A DNA stretch of 64,000 nucleotides from Candidatus Aalborgicola danicus. Its GTDB lineage: Bacteria; Pseudomonadota; Gammaproteobacteria; Burkholderiales; Burkholderiaceae_C. The stretch is taken from contig JADJBC010000044.1 in assembly GCA_016703945.1 (NCBI GenBank), positions 248,001 through 312,000 of the forward strand. The letters are read 5' to 3'. The position numbers were made by a program, and so were the translations under genes. The notes under the pieces are model-generated. The model was not told the origin of the DNA, did no database searches, and was given only the letters and a program-made list of their open reading frames with translations. Shown in pieces: positions 28,707 to 37,398 of the stretch (position 1 is the first letter of the stretch; each line of letters begins with the position of its first letter).

Positions 28707-29474
28707 TCAAGCCTGTTTGAAAAAACGCACCAGTTCGCGCACGTGACCCACCACGGCGGCGTCGCCCAGCACCTGCGCAATCGTGTTCTTGGCCTCACGC
28801 TCCACCCGTACCAGCTCCAGCCGCACATGTTCGGCCAGGTCCGTGTGTCTATCACTGCTGTCGGTGGCCCGTCGGTCCAAGGTGTGCAACTGCTGCGCGG
28901 TCTGTTCGGCCAGGTTGCGGTGCTGCAGCGTCAGCGCGGTCATTTGTTCCTCCACCTGCTGGAGGCGCCGGCGCAGGTCTACCGCGTCCTCACGTGGCAC
29001 CTCGATCTCGCGTCCCAGGCGGCTCAGGCGATCCCGCACATGGACATAGGCTCGTACGCCGGGACGCAGCAGCGTCAACACCGTAGCCGCGATGGCTCCG
29101 AACCAACCGATGAAGCCTATGCCGCTCAGCGCCACGCCACAAAAGGCCAGCGCCGTCAGTACATGCAAGCCAATGGCAATGGCCAGAGCGATGCGGCTCC
29201 AGCGCCTGGCGTAGGCCAAGGCTTCAGGGTCGATGTGAATGCCCCGTGCCGCCGAGACTTTGGCCTCGAACAGCAATTGGTGCGCCTGGAAAACCATATT
29301 CCACGGCACCGTAACGATGAAAAACAACCACAACAGGGTGACCAGCCCAATGACCGTATCCAGACTGGGTGCCAGCGGCATTTGGAACCATGACGCCAAC
29401 AGCCACAGCACGGCGCCGACAACGCCCAGCCACAACACCTTGCCGATCCACCATCCATTCCAAAAGCGACCCAT
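28707..29474 (-). CDS. membrane protein with C-terminal coiled coil
   Basis: 255 aa, no family recognised. Four hydrophobic segments are visible (about 12-32, 40-62, 95-115, 118-137), in two pairs around a cytosolic or periplasmic loop (QAHQLLFEAKVSAARGIH). Residues about 150-230 form a heptad-rich, charged coiled coil (DLRRRLQQVEEQMTALTLQHRNLAEQ). The end (VGHVRELVRFFKQA) is basic. It is monocistronic, with an unusually A/T-rich stretch (29550-29640) further upstream. Confidence 0.7.
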   Translation of the reverse strand: MGRFWNGWWIGKVLWLGVVGAVLWLLASWFQMPLAPSLDTVIGLVTLLWLFFIVTVPWNMVFQAHQLLFEAKVSAARGIHIDPEALAYARRWSRIALAIAIGLHVLTALAFCGVALSGIGFIGWFGAIAATVLTLLRPGVRAYVHVRDRLSRLGREIEVPREDAVDLRRRLQQVEEQMTALTLQHRNLAEQTAQQLHTLDRRATDSSDRHTDLAEHVRLELVRVEREAKNTIAQVLGDAAVVGHVRELVRFFKQA

Positions 29475-29656
29475 GACTATCTCCAGTTAGCAAGTTGAAC
29501 AAACACGCAAAGCGCCGCCGGTCGGTGGTTGCTCGCCGTATGAATGGAGTATAGAAATATAGGTCTATTAAACGCTCTTAATGTAAGCAAGTATGAATTA
29601 TTGATACCTTGAGTATTAAACATAATCGATGCAGGCTGTGCAACCAAGATAACAGC

Positions 29657-29900
29657 ATGTTCCTAAACGACAGTGATCTGCGGGCCATCTGGCTCACCGT
29701 GCGCCTGGCGGGCATCGTGACGCTGATCCTGCTGCTATTGGGCACGCCCATCGCCTAGTGGCCGGCGCGCAGCAAGATGAGGTGGAGGGGCCAGGAGAGT
29801 GCAGTAGGCGCCAAGCCGTTGGTGGTGCTGCCCTCGGAGCTGGGCAATCTGCGGCATGGCGGTTTGGGTGCAGATCAAGGCGGTGGTCTTGATCGGGTAG
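29657..29900 (+). pseudogene. fused remnant of molybdate transporter genes modB and modC
   Basis: The ATG at 29657 opens a 33-codon frame, with DSDLRAIWLTVRLAGIV and LLLLGTPIA matching the start of ModB permeases, then TAG (29756) exactly where ModB has a Trp/Ala pair. The same frame goes on with a ModB-like stretch (WPARSKMRWRG). The last 20 codons before the TAG at 29898 encode GMAVWVQIKAVVLIG, the usual C-terminus of the ATPase ModC. So the 5' end of modB and 3' end of modC were joined by a deletion. It is non-functional. Confidence 0.6.
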
Positions 29901-29954
29901 CGAGAGCCAGAATCAGCACTGATTCGGCTCACAAGTACCGAATTCGGGATGCCC

Positions 29955-30032
29955 CTCAGGTTTTACGAGCCAAATAGGCCTCCAGCCCACGCGAACATTG
30001 CGTAGTAAGCTATGCTATTGATAGCAATTTAC
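29955..30032. repeat. intergenic repeat copy (CAAATAGG...ATTGATAGC family)
   Basis: CAAATAGGCCTCCAGCCC is followed by TATGCTATTGATAGCAATTT, which can fold into a stem. The first block is the reverse complement of a block at 50795-50855 (GGGCTGGAGCCCTATTTG) and the second matches cores near 20530 and 58620. It is probably a dispersed, lineage-specific palindromic element. Confidence 0.55.
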
Positions 30033-30059
30033 AACAATTTTTTACTTTTCCCAGACCAC

Positions 30060-30359
30060 CACAGGCGCCAGCCAACAGCCCTCGCCGCACGCACGACCTC
30101 ATTTTCCTGGCCGAGCACACGCTCGAAACCCACACCAAGTCCAACATCCATGTGGATGGCGCGCTGTTGCAGGAGCTGGTGGACTGTGGACGTGGTGTCG
30201 CAAGCCCTGATACTGGTATCCGACGAAACCGCAGCGGTGGGTGCCAGCGTAGGCTACGCCTGGTACCCCAGAGACGGCGACAACTTGCGCGAAATTCTTG
30301 ACGTGGCAGACCAGGCCACGTACTCCTGCAAAACGTCGGGCTTGATGCCGCTGGCTTAG
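30060..30359 (+). pseudogene. remnant of a GGDEF (diguanylate cyclase) gene
   Basis: The frame ending at the TAG at 30357 encodes VGASVGYAWYPRDGDNLREI and DVADQATYSCKTSG, the C-terminal part of GGDEF domains (ASIG..YP.DG...L...AD.AMY.AK..G). The region before it is in other frames and shows nothing of the active-site loop. It is a truncated leftover next to the modBC debris. Overlap with the end of the lipoprotein gene is 4 bp. Confidence 0.55.
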
Positions 30360-30661
30360 GGGTTGGGGCAAACCATCTCGCCGGTCGATTGGCGCTTGAA
30401 ACAAAGACCCTTCTTGGGGTCACTGCTTCCTTCCGGTTGTGTTTCGAGCAATGTTTTTTCACGGTTCAGCGCACGCTGCCTCTCAGAGGCAGCAAGAGTT
30501 TCGTTGAACCGTTTCTCGCAAGCCACACGCTCGTCAGAGGGGGGGTACTTGTTGCACGACTGTTCGTGGTTGGCTAACCATCCATTGGCCCCGCATCCAT
30601 AAAGAAGCGAACCAAGCGAGATAACAGCCAGAGCGAAAACGGGTTTCATACGGTGTTTCAT
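30356..30661 (-). CDS. small putative lipoprotein
   Basis: 101 aa from ATG 30661; ATGs at 30667 and 30649 are alternatives. A signal peptide with lipobox LLYGC (lipidated Cys near residue 22) is clear. The mature part has four further Cys (SCNKYPP, VACEKR, LCFKR, VCPNP) and many charged residues, so it is probably a small disulfide-bonded periplasmic lipoprotein. No family recognised. It is 17 bp after the M48 gene end on the same side of that cluster's debris zone. Confidence 0.55.
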   Translation of the reverse strand: MKHRMKPVFALAVISLGSLLYGCGANGWLANHEQSCNKYPPSDERVACEKRFNETLAASERQRALNREKTLLETQPEGSSDPKKGLCFKRQSTGEMVCPNP

Positions 30662-30677
30662 GGTCATCAATGTATCG

Positions 30678-31790
30678 TCATTTGCTTGTTACGGTCGCCG
30701 GCAAACCGCCCTTTACAGCCGCCCAGTCGATGGGCAAGGCATTCCATGGCCCGGCGAGCGCCGCAGCGGCACTCCTCAGATTGTCGGCGCGATCGTTGGA
30801 GGCGGGGTGGGTAGATAACCATTCAGGCGGGGCGGCGTCCTTGTCTTTGGCAGCAAGCTTGTCCATGAAGCTGGCCATGCCGGAGGGGTCAATTCGCGCG
30901 GCCACCAGGCGGCGCAGGCCTTCAGCATCGGCCTGCACTTCAGCCTCACGCGAGAACTTCATCTCCAGCAAACTCGCCATTGCCTGTTGCAGCGCTGCAC
31001 CGCTCCAGTCCCCCAACACAAGCGAGGCCGCAGCGCGTACGCCCAGACTCTTGACCATGCCCCGCAAGCCGTGGCGCAGTTCGGCGTGCGCTACTTCGTG
31101 GGCAATGACTCCTGCCGCCTCTTCGGGCCGGTCGGTGGCCTGCAGTAGCCCGCTGTAAACCACGACCACACCGCCGGGTGCTGCAAAGGCGTTTACTTCC
31201 GACTTGTCCGCCACTAGCCACCGGTAATTGTGTCGGGATCCGGCCGTCAGGCGCTCGCCGATGCGCTTCACCGCATCCACCGCGGGGCCACTCTCGATCA
31301 CCCGCATGTGCGCACGCGTTTGCGCCACCACCAGATCGCCCAGTTTGGCTTCTATTTCGTGGGGGACTTGTGCGATGACCCAGTTCAACACGTCGTCGGC
31401 GCGCCATGCCAGCAACACCAACGCCACTATTGGTGCCAGCGCAATGCCGGCGAGCACCGCCCACCAGAGCTTAAAGCGGCGCTCCACGCTGCGTGCCGCG
31501 CGATTGGCGGCGCCAACGTGCGCAGCCAACCCTGGGGGCATGCCGTCAGAGAAGGTTTTCCGGGCCGGTCCTGCGTCTACAAAAAAATGGTATACGCCTT
31601 GCGGCTCGCTCCACGCAACACTGAGTTGGGTGGCATTGAAGCCGGTCGCAGAAATAGTGGAGTGTTCGGCAGCGACCCACTCTTGTGCGTCGGTTTGCAC
31701 CACCAGACGCTCCTGGCGCCATTGCCCAAAGGCTGCCACACCCGCGCCATCGAGGTTGGGCCCGAACAGGCGACCGCCAAAGCTAGCCAT
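30678..31790 (-). CDS. M48 family metallopeptidase with N-terminal soluble domain
   Basis: 370 aa. Residues 1-100 are a soluble, beta-rich domain (GQWRQERLVVQTDAQEWV...GVYHFFVDAGPA). One membrane helix follows (about 127-147). The C-terminal peptidase has the zinc motif HEVAH in IAHEVAHAELRHG and a third ligand region with REAEVQADAEGLR. This is the plan of M48 proteases related to BepA/LoiP-like quality control but anchored to the inner membrane. ATG 31790 lies 4 bp after the AIM24-like gene, so the two are co-transcribed. The longer frame only mirrors the neighbouring gene. Confidence 0.82.
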   Translation of the reverse strand: MASFGGRLFGPNLDGAGVAAFGQWRQERLVVQTDAQEWVAAEHSTISATGFNATQLSVAWSEPQGVYHFFVDAGPARKTFSDGMPPGLAAHVGAANRAARSVERRFKLWWAVLAGIALAPIVALVLLAWRADDVLNWVIAQVPHEIEAKLGDLVVAQTRAHMRVIESGPAVDAVKRIGERLTAGSRHNYRWLVADKSEVNAFAAPGGVVVVYSGLLQATDRPEEAAGVIAHEVAHAELRHGLRGMVKSLGVRAAASLVLGDWSGAALQQAMASLLEMKFSREAEVQADAEGLRRLVAARIDPSGMASFMDKLAAKDKDAAPPEWLSTHPASNDRADNLRSAAAALAGPWNALPIDWAAVKGGLPATVTSK

Positions 31791-31794
31791 GGAC

Positions 31795-32598
31795 TCAGTC
31801 GTCGCTGCCGCCACCAATGAGCCCGCCCAGAACACCCGCGCCCAGGACCGAGCCCTGGTCGACCGAGCGCCCGCCCGCGGCAGGTGCAGAGAGGATGATG
31901 CGGTTGGCCAGACGCGACAGCGGCAGTGACTGCAGCCAAATCTTGCCCGGGCCACGCAGCGTGGCAAAGAACAGGCCTTCACCACCGAAAAGGGCGGACT
32001 TAACTTTGCCCACAAACTGGATGTCAAAGTCCACTGTGGGTTGAAACGCCACGACGCAACCGGTGTCGACCCGCAGGCTTTCACCGGGTGCCAGCGTTCG
32101 TTCCATCAACGTGCCACCGGCGTGTACAAAGGCCATGCCGTCGCCTTCGAGTTTTTGCATGATGAAACCTTCGCCGCCGAACAGCCCAACGCCCAGCTTT
32201 TTCTGAAAGGCAATGCCCAGCGCCACTCCCTTGGCAGCGCACAGGAAAGAGTCTTTCTGGCAAATCAGCGTACCGCCGAGTTGCGATAAGTTCATGGGGA
32301 TGATTTTCCCGGGGTAAGGCGCAGCAAACGCAACGCGCTTCTTGCCTTGGCTCTCGTTGTGAAAAACGGTGGTGAACAGGCCTTCGCCGGTCAACAAGCG
32401 TTTGCCTGCACCCATCAGCTTGCCGAAGAAACCACCCTGCTGTGAGCCATCACCAAAGATGGTGTCCATCTGAATGCCATCTTGCATGTACATCATCACG
32501 CCGGCTTCGCCGACGGCCGCTTCACCCGGGTCGAGTTCAACCTCGACGTATTGCATTTCCGAACCAAAAATCTCGTAATCGACGACATCCATTGCCAT
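31795..32598 (-). CDS. AIM24/TIGR00266 family protein
   Basis: 267 aa, no signal peptide. It opens with VDYEIFGSEMQYVEVELDPGEA and contains repeated beta-turn units (AGVMMYMQDGIQM, GEGLFTTVFHN, GGEGFIMQKLEGDG, GEGLFFATLRGPG) typical of the TIGR00266/AIM24 tryptophan-RNA-binding-like fold; the C-terminus is Gly-rich. The function is unknown. ATG 32598 is preceded by AAGGAGAG at 7 bp, which decides the start. It pairs with the M48 peptidase 4 bp downstream. Confidence 0.85.
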   Translation of the reverse strand: MAMDVVDYEIFGSEMQYVEVELDPGEAAVGEAGVMMYMQDGIQMDTIFGDGSQQGGFFGKLMGAGKRLLTGEGLFTTVFHNESQGKKRVAFAAPYPGKIIPMNLSQLGGTLICQKDSFLCAAKGVALGIAFQKKLGVGLFGGEGFIMQKLEGDGMAFVHAGGTLMERTLAPGESLRVDTGCVVAFQPTVDFDIQFVGKVKSALFGGEGLFFATLRGPGKIWLQSLPLSRLANRIILSAPAAGGRSVDQGSVLGAGVLGGLIGGGSDD

Positions 32599-33032
32599 TG
32601 CTTCTCTCCTTGTTGCACGAAGACCTGTCACGGCCGAAGACCCGAACGATAGCAGCACCGGATGATTGGTCCCGTGCAGGAAGCCATTGGCAAGTACGTT
32701 GCTGACACCCACGTGATGACGGCCAAATGCGACATCAACGACGTGGTCACCGGAAAAAGAAGGGCTCTTGCAGGCGGCTCTGCGAACGAAGGGACCCCAA
32801 CGATGGCTTCACATTGCGGTATTCAGTTTGCGTCCGGTGCGAACACTGCGCGCAAGCGCCGGGAACCATGTCAGCACCTCGCCCGAGCCACCGATGTCAC
32901 CATCAACCCCAAGCTCCAACAATTTGCGCCGACGTGCGGTATCGAAAAATGCCTCCAGGTCCAAAGCATCGGCACCCACGAGCTGTCAACCTGCGCAGAA
33001 TTCCGCGTCGGCAGCGATGAGTGATCGAGTGA
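32599..33032. other. intergenic region without a supported gene
   Basis: 434 bp between the AIM24-like gene and the AI-2E transporter end. A 120-codon plus-strand frame (32662-33024) exists but shows no domain, no ribosome-binding site and no typical codon pattern. Nothing else is recognised. Confidence 0.5.
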
Positions 33033-34064
33033 CTACACAGGCGCTTGCGGCGGTGCTGTGATTGACAAGTGCCAGACGGCGATGAACATCGCGGCAATCG
33101 TTGGCCCGATGATGAAGCCGTTGATACCAAACACCGCCATTCCACCCAGTGTCGTGATCATCACGACATAGTCCGGCATGCCGGCATCCTTGCCTACCAA
33201 CATCGGGCGCAGCAGATTGTCGGCCAGACCAATCACGAAAATGCCGTAAGCGACCAACGCCAAGCCCTGCCACGGGTGCCCGGTGATGAGGAAATACGCC
33301 GCGACCGGCAGCCAGACCAAAGCGGCTCCGATCGTCGGAAGCAGAGACAGGAAAGCCATCACCACGGCCCAGAGCAGTGCACCTCTGACGTCAAGAAACC
33401 AGAAGGCGATGCCGCCTAACAAGCCCTGGATGCATACGATGAGCAAACTACCCTTCACAGTCGCACGCACCACGGCCATGAATTTGGCGACCAACTCCCG
33501 TTTGAACTGCGGAGGAACTGGCAGCGACATCTCGACAATGCGAGCCAACTTGTCACCATCCCTCACCAGGAAGAAGGCCAGGTACAGCGCTACACCCAGG
33601 CTGGCAACAAAGCCAAAGGTATCGATCCCGATGCCAAACGCCTGGGTCGCTATGAGCTGGCTCCCCCGTGCCAGGGCTGCTGTCACTTGGCGCTGCAGGT
33701 TGTCGAAGCCCGCCACGCCCACGCGTTCCAGCAGTGCAGTTGCCCAAGTGGGCAACGCGTCAAACAGGCCGCGCAGGTAGAGGGCCGGATTCCAGTCGCC
33801 CGATTCAATGCGCTGGTAGACAACCGACGCTTCGCGTCCCAGGGACGCGGTCACAAGCGCAAATGGCAGCACAACGGCAACCAAAACGAGCAGCATTACC
33901 AGTCCCGCCGCGACATTGCGGCGCTGCTTCACCCGCGGTAACAGCAGTCGATAGACCGGAACAAACAACATCGCGATGATCAGCGCCCACATGATCGCGC
34001 CGTAGAACGGCAGCAGGATCCAGCACAGGGCCAACGCGCTGAGGGCCAGCGGCAACGGTGGCAT
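33033..34064 (-). CDS. AI-2E family transporter
   Basis: Inner-membrane protein of 343 aa with about eight helices in the PerM/TqsA arrangement. ALSALALCWILLPFYGAIMWALIIAML starts the first pair, and the conserved segment ALLWAVVMAFLSLLPTIGAALVWLP and GLADNLLRPMLVG mark the family. Substrates vary (autoinducer-2, ions). ATG 34064 overlaps the preceding DUF302 stop (TGATG), so these two genes are coupled; the longer frame is only the mirror of that gene. Confidence 0.87.
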   Translation of the reverse strand: MPPLPLALSALALCWILLPFYGAIMWALIIAMLFVPVYRLLLPRVKQRRNVAAGLVMLLVLVAVVLPFALVTASLGREASVVYQRIESGDWNPALYLRGLFDALPTWATALLERVGVAGFDNLQRQVTAALARGSQLIATQAFGIGIDTFGFVASLGVALYLAFFLVRDGDKLARIVEMSLPVPPQFKRELVAKFMAVVRATVKGSLLIVCIQGLLGGIAFWFLDVRGALLWAVVMAFLSLLPTIGAALVWLPVAAYFLITGHPWQGLALVAYGIFVIGLADNLLRPMLVGKDAGMPDYVVMITTLGGMAVFGINGFIIGPTIAAMFIAVWHLSITAPPQAPV

Positions 34065-34480
34065 CACGTAGCGCTGACGGACGCCTCGTTGTCGGACAGG
34101 CGGGCGCACGCACTGCGCAGGAGCCGCTCGGCGGCGTCTGCAACGGCTTGGACTTCAGGCTTGCCGACCAGGCCCACCATGATCTGGGGATCCAGAAAAC
34201 CGACCACAATGCGCTCAGCCGTCTCCTGGCGAACAATCACATTGCATGGCAGCAACAACCCAATATCCGGTACCGCCTGCAGCGCCTGATGTGCCAATGC
34301 TGGATTGCATGCGCCGAGGATGCGATAGGGCTGCATCTCGACGCCAAGCTTGTCCTTCATTGCGCCACGAACATCAATATCGCTCAAGACTCCAAAACCT
34401 TCGTTCTTCAGAGCCTCGATAGTCCTGGACAGAGCCTGTTCGAAGCTAACGCCGGTGAGAGTGGTTGTGAAGCCGTACAT
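34064..34480 (-). CDS. DUF302 domain protein
   Basis: 138 aa. GFTTTLTGVSFEQALSRTIEALKNEGFGVLSDIDV and YRILGACNPALAHQAL are the DUF302 signature; no signal peptide is visible. DUF302 proteins are small, often encoded beside membrane or sulfur-oxidation genes; their function is unknown. Translation is coupled to the AI-2E family gene through a one-base stop-start overlap. Confidence 0.85.
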   Translation of the reverse strand: MYGFTTTLTGVSFEQALSRTIEALKNEGFGVLSDIDVRGAMKDKLGVEMQPYRILGACNPALAHQALQAVPDIGLLLPCNVIVRQETAERIVVGFLDPQIMVGLVGKPEVQAVADAAERLLRSACARLSDNEASVSAT

Positions 34481-34600
34481 GGAGTTGTCCTTTGCGCAAT
34501 TGGGTCCATCGAATCTTCAAGCCTACGTGTGCACAAGGGTTGGGTCTGTCCGGTGGCGCACAGAGAGTCGTCGCAAATGGAGCCAGCTGCTTGGAAAAAT

Positions 34601-35599
34601 TCAGAACTTCATCTTCAACCCGGTACCTATTGCCCAAGCCGTAGACCGATCATCGGCATTCAGTGATTGAGGCCAAAAATGTCCAAAAACAATTTCGCCC
34701 AGCAACTTGTTGTTGAGCACCGGCTGTTCCCAACGCATTTGCAAACCGTAGTCCGTCAATGACAGGCCTGTGTTCTGCTTGGCACTTGCCAGAACCTCAA
34801 GCGAAAGGAGCCGCTGTTGCCCCATTGACTTAAAGACACCCAAGCTGCCATTCCACTCCGCATCGGGTTCGGCTTGGGTCACGATTACGGCATTGAGCCA
34901 ACGACCCACCAGGGTCGGAGAAAACTGGTGTTGGTAGGACACGACCGTAGAAGATCCGAGACGGTCTGCCTGAGTCAGAAATACCGTTTGGGTGAGATCA
35001 ACGGTATCGTCTGTCGTGGGCATCCATCCCTTGCGGTAGCGGACCTGTGAAAACAGCTTTAAGCCACCCTGAAATCCAATACGCGCATCGACTGCATCAC
35101 CCACCCCCCGGCCAAACCCGGCAAAAAATGTAGTGTCCAGTGTGGAATTGCGCTGCAACAACCGCTGTTTGGCGGCAAAAACGGCGGGCCTATCCTTGAC
35201 CACATCGGCGATAGTGTCACGCCCGGTAAACAGGTAAGTCTGTGACTCCAAGTTGGGCAACTTGAAGCGTGCGTTGAATGTGACGGAATAGTCTGTTTTC
35301 TGGTCTTGGCGGCTGTAAAACTTTACATTGAGTTCTCCATCGCTGACCTCACCGCCTTCGCCAAAGGGCTTGTCTCCAAACCAGCTATCCACGCCGCTGG
35401 CCAGCCAAATGGCGGCGGCTCGCGCCGCTGAGCGCGCGGACTCTACGGATGTTTCTATATCCACATTTTGAGCGGGCGTAGCGTCATTGGAGGACTGCTG
35501 CGCTGCCACACCAGACGCGGCAGTCAGACACACCATTGCCATTGCTACGGAGGCGGCATTGGTCTGGTTCAAAAAATAGGGCAAGGAGCACTTAATCAT
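34601..35599 (-). CDS. putative outer-membrane beta-barrel protein
   Basis: 332 aa with a signal peptide (cleavage near GVAAQ, about residue 33). The mature part is rich in alternating beta-strands (YSVTFNARFKLPNLES, RIGFQGGLKLFSQVRY, LTQTVFLTQADR, LSLTDYGLQMRWEQP) and ends with the aromatic KMKF, the usual C-terminal signature for barrel assembly. No specific family is recognised. Confidence 0.65.
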   Translation of the reverse strand: MIKCSLPYFLNQTNAASVAMAMVCLTAASGVAAQQSSNDATPAQNVDIETSVESARSAARAAAIWLASGVDSWFGDKPFGEGGEVSDGELNVKFYSRQDQKTDYSVTFNARFKLPNLESQTYLFTGRDTIADVVKDRPAVFAAKQRLLQRNSTLDTTFFAGFGRGVGDAVDARIGFQGGLKLFSQVRYRKGWMPTTDDTVDLTQTVFLTQADRLGSSTVVSYQHQFSPTLVGRWLNAVIVTQAEPDAEWNGSLGVFKSMGQQRLLSLEVLASAKQNTGLSLTDYGLQMRWEQPVLNNKLLGEIVFGHFWPQSLNADDRSTAWAIGTGLKMKF

Positions 35600-35906
35600 T
35601 GAAACTGGCTTGCAACAGGTCGAAATGTATAGCTATCTGCATGATCGTCAAAACCCAGTTGAGTGCTGGGAAATCCAGCGTGAATACGCTGCAAGTTTCG
35701 GTCGTTGGAAACTGTGCATGGCGATGATAACCACGTAGTACAAAGTCTTTCACATTTCCCGCAATTGCACTGTGCACTAGCGCACAGACGCAATCGCGAC
35801 AACCAAGCGACTTCCACTCCATCAGCGTTTTCGCCAGAGCCCAGAATTTGACGCGCAGAACTTATCTGCAGAAGCAAGCGATAAAGCTACTTCCAGGCTC
35901 TGCGAA
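35600..35906. other. intergenic region, nothing recognised
   Basis: 307 bp between the beta-barrel gene and the flavoprotein gene end. Short frames on the minus strand have no domain or start signal. I see no repeat, RNA or terminator of note. Confidence 0.5.
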
Positions 35907-37349
35907 CTAAGCGCCTGGTCCGCAATCCAAATCCCGATCAAAGACGGCTGTTCCGGTTTGCAACTGATGGCCAAGATCGCGCAGAGCGCTGCGCACGCCC
36001 TCTTCAATGACCGGATGGTAAAAGGGCATTTCCAGCATGGCGGCAACCGTCATGCGCTGTTGGGCTGACCAGGCCAGCAAGTGCGCTATGTGTTCGGCTG
36101 CCGGCCCGAACATTTCGGCCCCCAGAAACAAGCCGCTGCCGATCTCACCATAGACTTTGAGAATCCCGGTGTTGCGCAACATGACTCGGCTGCGTCCCTG
36201 GTCCTCGAAGGACACACGCCCAACAGCAAAGCGACCCGCATAGTGCTGGTTGAGTTGCTTCAGGTTGAAGCCCGCGGACGCCACCTGCGGGTCGGTGAAC
36301 ACAACTGACAACGGCGTGCGGCGCAAGCAGGAGCGGACGTCGGGATAACGAGCGGCATTCTCGCCTGCAATGCGACCCTGGTCGGCGGCCTCGTGCAGCA
36401 GAGGAATGTCGTTGCTGGCGTCGCCCGCCATGAAAAGGGTGCTGCTGCCGCACTGCTGCGTAAATCGGTCAAACAGCGGGACCCCGCGTTCATTCAAGGG
36501 CAGCTGGGTGGCCGGCAAATCCAGTGCAGCAAGATCAGGCACACGGCCGGTCGCCGCTAGCACATAGTCGAACACTTCGGTCTGCCAGTCGCCCGCATTG
36601 CTGCGGTAACGAACTTGAACGCCCGAGGGTTCCTCTACAACCGACGCCACCTGGGCCGACGCATCCAGATAGAACTCTGTATTAAAGGTCTGCTGGGCAC
36701 AGGCGCGGATTTCCGGGTCATGGATGCCGGCAATGCCGCCACCCACGCCGAACACCTTGACGTGCACGCCCAGGCGGCTCATGGCTTGGGCCAGTTCCAT
36801 CCCCAGCACACCGGGACCGAACACGGCCAGGCTCTGAGGCAATGTGGGCAATTCGAACAGATTTTCATTCGTCAGCAGGCGCGCGCGCAAACCTTTCAAG
36901 ACCGGCACCACCACGGGAGTGCTGCCCGTGGCGATGACGATGCGTTCAGCGTGAATAGTCTGGCCATCGGCAGCTACAAGAATCGTGGGGCTTTGAAACC
37001 GGACCTTGGCCGCGAGGCGTTCAGCCGGTGCGATGGCTTCAATCGATTCCAGTACGGACCCGACAAAGCGATCACGCTCGCGTTGTACCCTCAGCATGAC
37101 CGCAACACCGTCAATACGCACACCATCCACGCGCACCCCGAACGGATCTGTACGCCGCGCCTTATGTGCCACCTCAGCTGCAGCGATCAGAAGCTTGCTT
37201 GGCATGCAACCGACGCGGGCGCAGGTGGTTCCGTAGCTGCCGCCCTCGATGAGAACAATGGAGCTTGTATGTGCCCGGGCCGCCCGATACGCGCCCATTC
37301 CTGCGGTGCCGGCCCCAATGATGGCGACCTTCACTTCAATGGGTGTCAT
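35907..37349 (-). CDS. pyridine nucleotide-disulfide oxidoreductase (dihydrolipoamide dehydrogenase-like)
   Basis: 480 aa flavoenzyme. FAD motif AIIGAGTAGMGAY, redox disulfide in GTTCARVGCMPSK (CxxxxC), NAD motif AVFGPGVLGMELAQAMSRLG, second FAD segment STLFMAGDASNDIPLLHEAADQG, and a C-terminal dimer domain with HPVIEEG, where the catalytic His precedes Pro and Glu follows. The fold is that of Lpd/mercuric reductase, but no lipoyl domain or dehydrogenase-complex genes are near. ATG 37349 has TTGGAG 9 bp upstream. The gene for a peroxiredoxin-glutaredoxin lies 49 bp ahead on the same strand, so a redox-defence role is plausible. Confidence 0.83.
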   Translation of the reverse strand: MTPIEVKVAIIGAGTAGMGAYRAARAHTSSIVLIEGGSYGTTCARVGCMPSKLLIAAAEVAHKARRTDPFGVRVDGVRIDGVAVMLRVQRERDRFVGSVLESIEAIAPAERLAAKVRFQSPTILVAADGQTIHAERIVIATGSTPVVVPVLKGLRARLLTNENLFELPTLPQSLAVFGPGVLGMELAQAMSRLGVHVKVFGVGGGIAGIHDPEIRACAQQTFNTEFYLDASAQVASVVEEPSGVQVRYRSNAGDWQTEVFDYVLAATGRVPDLAALDLPATQLPLNERGVPLFDRFTQQCGSSTLFMAGDASNDIPLLHEAADQGRIAGENAARYPDVRSCLRRTPLSVVFTDPQVASAGFNLKQLNQHYAGRFAVGRVSFEDQGRSRVMLRNTGILKVYGEIGSGLFLGAEMFGPAAEHIAHLLAWSAQQRMTVAAMLEMPFYHPVIEEGVRSALRDLGHQLQTGTAVFDRDLDCGPGA

Positions 37350-37398
37350 GGGAATATGCTCCAAAGGTGTATGCGGTCACTTGCCCCGCCCGCAGGGG

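Noticed and set aside
31791..32084. N-terminal extension of the M48 peptidase frame
   Set aside because: Runs into the AIM24-like gene; the extra residues are Arg/Cys/Trp-rich shadow sequence.
32662..33024. 120-codon plus-strand frame in a 434-bp gap
   Set aside because: No family, no ribosome-binding site, mixed codon use; not enough to call a gene.
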